Program-made: the position numbers and the translations under genes
Shown: piece by piece, positions 7,727 through 9,115 of the stretch
Numbering within the stretch: the first letter of the stretch is position 1
Layout: every line of letters begins with the position of its first letter
The notes under the pieces: model-generated
Database searches by the model: none
What the model saw: only the letters and a program-made list of their open reading frames with translations
Told to the model about the DNA's origin: nothing
NCBI GenBank assembly: GCA_035292605.1
Contig: DATDPT010000147.1
Coordinates: 1-9,115 of the forward strand
DNA length: 9,115 nucleotides
Direction of reading: 5' to 3'
Origin: JALYNX01 sp035292605
GTDB taxonomy: Bacteria > Actinomycetota > Acidimicrobiia > Spongiisociales > ZC4RG35

Positions 7727-8296
7727 CTACCTCCGACCCAGGGCTCGCAGGGCGGTCGTGATCTGGACCTCGATCGTTGAGGTCGGGTCCAGTTCGGAAA
7801 TGACGCCGTTGATCTCCTCCGTCGAATAGCCGAGACGGTCGAGTGCCTGACGGACGGTGACGGTGGCCGGAGAGCCGACCACATCGGCCTCCCTGCCTGC
7901 GAGCTTGGGGGCCAACTCGAGGACGATTCGCTGTGCGCCTCTCTTGCCGACACCGGGAACCGCGGTAAGGGCATCGGCATCCTCGGTGGCGATGGCGCGG
8001 ACGATTTCGTCGTGGGTGAGGGTGGCGGTCATCGCCAATGCCAGCTTGGGCCCCACCCCGGCCGCTCCCAACAAGACGCGGAACAGATCCCGGTCGGGCT
8101 CGGAGACGAAGCCGAAAAGACTCAACTCGTCCTCACGGACATGAGTGTGGGTGTGGATGACCACCTCTTCGCCGACCCCGGGAATCGAGGCCAGACCTCG
8201 AGGAGTCATGGTCACGTCGTAACCGACACCGCCCACCTCGATACACACCATATCCCCACGTTTCGAGACCAGGGTGCCGCGCAGCCTTCCGATCAT
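7727..8296 (-). CDS. ruvA: Holliday junction branch migration protein RuvA
   Basis: RuvA binds four-way junctions as a tetramer and loads RuvB. The 189 residues show the three expected domains. The OB-fold domain (1 to about 63) starts MIGRLRGTLV and contains VGGVGYDV (21-28) and the acidic pin REDELSLFGF (54-63; Glu55 and Asp56). A tandem helix-hairpin-helix domain follows (about 70-132) with AAGVGPKLAL (78-87) and VPGVGKRGAQRIVLEL (113-128). After a short linker, the RuvB-binding domain III covers about 145-189. The ATG at 8294-8296 overlaps the ruvC TGA as ATGA, and GGAGG at 8304-8308 with 7-base spacing supports it. The stop lies 4 bases before ruvB. Confidence 0.97.
   Translation of the reverse strand: MIGRLRGTLVSKRGDMVCIEVGGVGYDVTMTPRGLASIPGVGEEVVIHTHTHVREDELSLFGFVSEPDRDLFRVLLGAAGVGPKLALAMTATLTHDEIVRAIATEDADALTAVPGVGKRGAQRIVLELAPKLAGREADVVGSPATVTVRQALDRLGYSTEEINGVISELDPTSTIEVQITTALRALGRR
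7730..7734 (-). promoter_or_regulatory. Ribosome binding site of ruvB
   Basis: The minus strand reads GGAGG, 7 bases before the ruvB ATG. It lies in the last codons of ruvA and its stop region, and it fixes the ruvB start against the longer open frame that extends into ruvA. Confidence 0.8.
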
Positions 8297-8775
8297 CTCC
8301 TCGCCTCCAATGGAGCGACCCGAAGATGACAGAGGGCGACAGCGAGGGCGTCGGCGGAGTCGGCCGGTTGTGGCGGCGCGGCCAGGTGAAGGAGACGCGC
8401 CAGCATTTCCTGGATCTGGGCCTTGCCCGCCGACCCATCACCTGTGATCGCCGACTTCACCGCGGTGGGAACGTATTCGAAAACCGGCACCCCCGCCTGG
8501 GCAGCAACGAGGAGCGCAACTCCGGACGCCCGACCCACCGAGATCGCGGTCTGCAGGTTGCGGTTGGTGAAGAAGCTCTCCACGGCGATGACGTCGGGAT
8601 TGGCATCGACGACGACGCTGGTGAGCCCGCGATGCAACTCGGCGAGACGCTCGGGCATGGGGAGGTCGACGGCGGTTCTGATCACACCGGCCAACCGAGC
8701 CGTGGGCGGATTGGTTCCCTCCACCAACCCATAACCGGTGGCGGACAACCCGGGATCGATACCCAACACGAACAT
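8293..8775 (-). CDS. ruvC: Crossover junction endodeoxyribonuclease RuvC
   Basis: RuvC is the dimeric nuclease that cuts Holliday junctions after RuvAB branch migration. The 160-residue product begins MFVLGIDPGLSATGYG and keeps the four acidic catalytic residues of the family: Asp7 in GIDPG, Glu66 in VIAVESFF, and Asp139 and Asp142 in PADSADALAVALCH. The NRNLQTAISVGRASGV stretch (71-86) is also typical. The ATG at 8773-8775 puts the first catalytic Asp at residue 7, as in E. coli RuvC. The frame stays open upstream to the window edge, but that part lies within the HNH gene in another frame and has no RuvC similarity. No Shine-Dalgarno precedes the ATG, so leaderless or short-leader translation is possible. 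A LexA-like box covers the start codon. The stop overlaps ruvA by four bases. Confidence 0.96.
   Translation of the reverse strand: MFVLGIDPGLSATGYGLVEGTNPPTARLAGVIRTAVDLPMPERLAELHRGLTSVVVDANPDVIAVESFFTNRNLQTAISVGRASGVALLVAAQAGVPVFEYVPTAVKSAITGDGSAGKAQIQEMLARLLHLAAPPQPADSADALAVALCHLRVAPLEARR
8304..8308 (-). promoter_or_regulatory. Ribosome binding site of ruvA
   Basis: The minus strand reads GGAGG inside the end of ruvC, 7 bases before the ruvA ATG. A second purine-rich GAGGAG directly abuts the ATG but is too close to serve. Together with the ATGA overlap it suggests both coupling and independent initiation. Confidence 0.75.
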
Positions 8776-8782
8776 GTGTTCT
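8769..8782. promoter_or_regulatory. Putative LexA/SOS box overlapping the ruvC start
   Basis: The plus strand reads CGAACATGTGTTCT. This fits the Gram-positive SOS consensus CGAACRNRYGTTYC at 13 of 14 positions and has the GAAC-N4-GTTC core also used by mycobacterial LexA. The ruvC start codon (8773-8775) lies within it. ruvC genes of actinobacteria are known members of the DNA-damage regulon, so control of the whole ruvC-led unit by LexA is likely. Binding has not been shown, and part of the match is coding sequence for residues 1-3. Confidence 0.6.
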
Positions 8783-8785
8783 GTG

Positions 8786-8791
8786 ACAGTA
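8786..8791 (-). promoter_or_regulatory. Candidate -10 element for ruvC
   Basis: The minus strand reads TACTGT, which fits the actinobacterial TANNNT -10 pattern, ending 10 bases before the ruvC ATG. Transcription would then start about 4-5 bases before the ATG, in keeping with the missing Shine-Dalgarno and with LexA binding over the start. No convincing -35 element is seen at the usual distance, so this is weak. Confidence 0.25.
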
Positions 8792-8851
8792 ATGGCTAGG
8801 CCTGACGTTTCCGTGCCTTGTTGCGATCTCCGGGTGCGGGGGCGGTTGCCC

Positions 8852-9115
8852 CTAGGTTCGGACGAGTTCGCGGAGTTGGGGGTCGACTTCGGAACGGGCC
8901 GGGGGGTAGATGCGGCCGTTCGGTTTGCGGAAGACGAGTTTGCCTCCGGGATCGCCTTCGATGGTCCATCCGTGCTCGTGGAGGAACCGGTGGTGGAATC
9001 CACAAAACAACACGAGATTCTCCAGATTGGTGGGCCCACCATCAGCCCAATGGGTGATGTGATGCCCATGAACCCAACCCTTGTGGGGACAACCGACGAA
9101 TCGGCAGCCCGCATC
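8852..9115 (-). CDS. HNH endonuclease, C-terminal part (DUF222/13E12-like; 5' end beyond window)
   Basis: Only the last 87 residues and the TAG stop are visible. They form a complete HNH nuclease module: a CxxxxC pair (CRFVGC), the HGHHITHWADGGPTN core with paired histidines, NLENLVLFC, and CGFHHRFLHEHGW. The cysteines and the CxxHH part probably bind a structural zinc, and the core His and Asn residues form the metal-dependent nuclease site. This pattern is characteristic of the C-terminus of the large DUF222-HNH family (13E12 repeat proteins), which is abundant and multi-copy in Actinobacteria; the N-terminal DUF222 domain would lie upstream of the window. Its cellular role is not established. 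A stand-alone or mobile HNH gene is possible instead. It is separated from ruvC by 76 bases and is probably not part of that operon. Confidence 0.85.
   Translation of the reverse strand, partial: DAGCRFVGCPHKGWVHGHHITHWADGGPTNLENLVLFCGFHHRFLHEHGWTIEGDPGGKLVFRKPNGRIYPPARSEVDPQLRELVRT

Noticed and set aside
7723..7980. 86-codon N-terminal extension of ruvB
   Set aside because: It lies within ruvA, is Ser/Arg/Pro-rich with no similarity, and a GGAGG site marks the shorter start.
8839..8852. GGGGC-GGTT-GCCCC hairpin at the end of the HNH gene as a terminator
   Set aside because: The stem is only 5 base pairs and no run of T follows it, so it is not a convincing intrinsic terminator.
8776..9114. 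In-frame upstream extension of ruvC to a 273-residue protein
   Set aside because: The extra 113 codons run through the HNH gene in a different frame and do not resemble RuvC; the ATG at 8775 puts the catalytic Asp at residue 7 as expected.
1..9115. Search for tRNA or rRNA genes, CRISPR arrays, insertion sequences, riboswitches and phage genes
   Set aside because: By eye I found no repeat array, tRNA-like fold, transposase or riboswitch signature; nearly all bases are taken up by conserved genes.

Overview
The window looks like a chromosomal segment from a high-GC Gram-positive bacterium, most likely an actinobacterium. Acidimicrobiia or a similar early-branching class seems plausible, but that rests on remembered family features, not on a phylogeny. 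The pointers are the GC-rich codon use, an actinobacterial-style SecD motif (ADTYIVYFER), a C-terminal DUF222-type HNH endonuclease, the yajC-secD-secF-apt-rel order, and GTG starts. All genes lie on the minus strand, so the biological order runs from high to low coordinates.

Layout in transcription order: the 3' end of an HNH endonuclease gene (8852-9115, cut by the window edge); a 76-base intergenic region holding the only convincing regulatory signal, a LexA/SOS-like box that overlaps the ruvC start codon; ruvC, ruvA and ruvB (Holliday junction resolution); queA and tgt (queuosine tRNA modification); yajC, secD and secF (accessory part of the Sec translocon); apt (adenine salvage); and the first 438 codons of a long RelA/SpoT-type rel gene that runs off the left edge. 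From ruvC to rel, neighbouring genes overlap or are at most 54 bases apart (ATGA overlaps at ruvC/ruvA and secD/secF, gaps of 1 to 18 bases in most other places). The block therefore reads as one long operon or a few overlapping transcription units. No stretch of 300 bases lacks a gene; the largest gaps are 8776-8851 and 4513-4566.

Functionally this is a housekeeping block, not an accessory island. RuvC nuclease works with the RuvAB branch-migration motor. QueA acts after Tgt in converting preQ1-tRNA towards queuosine. SecDF-YajC assists protein export using the proton gradient. Apt feeds purine salvage, next to the (p)ppGpp synthetase/hydrolase. The same set in nearly the same order is known from Firmicutes and, in parts, from Proteobacteria and Actinobacteria, so it looks like an old conserved gene order.

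I see no previously undescribed system. The points most worth a second look are the SOS-like box on the ruvC start codon, a shortened linker between the synthetase and TGS domains of Rel, and the presence of queA-tgt inside an otherwise actinobacterial cluster.
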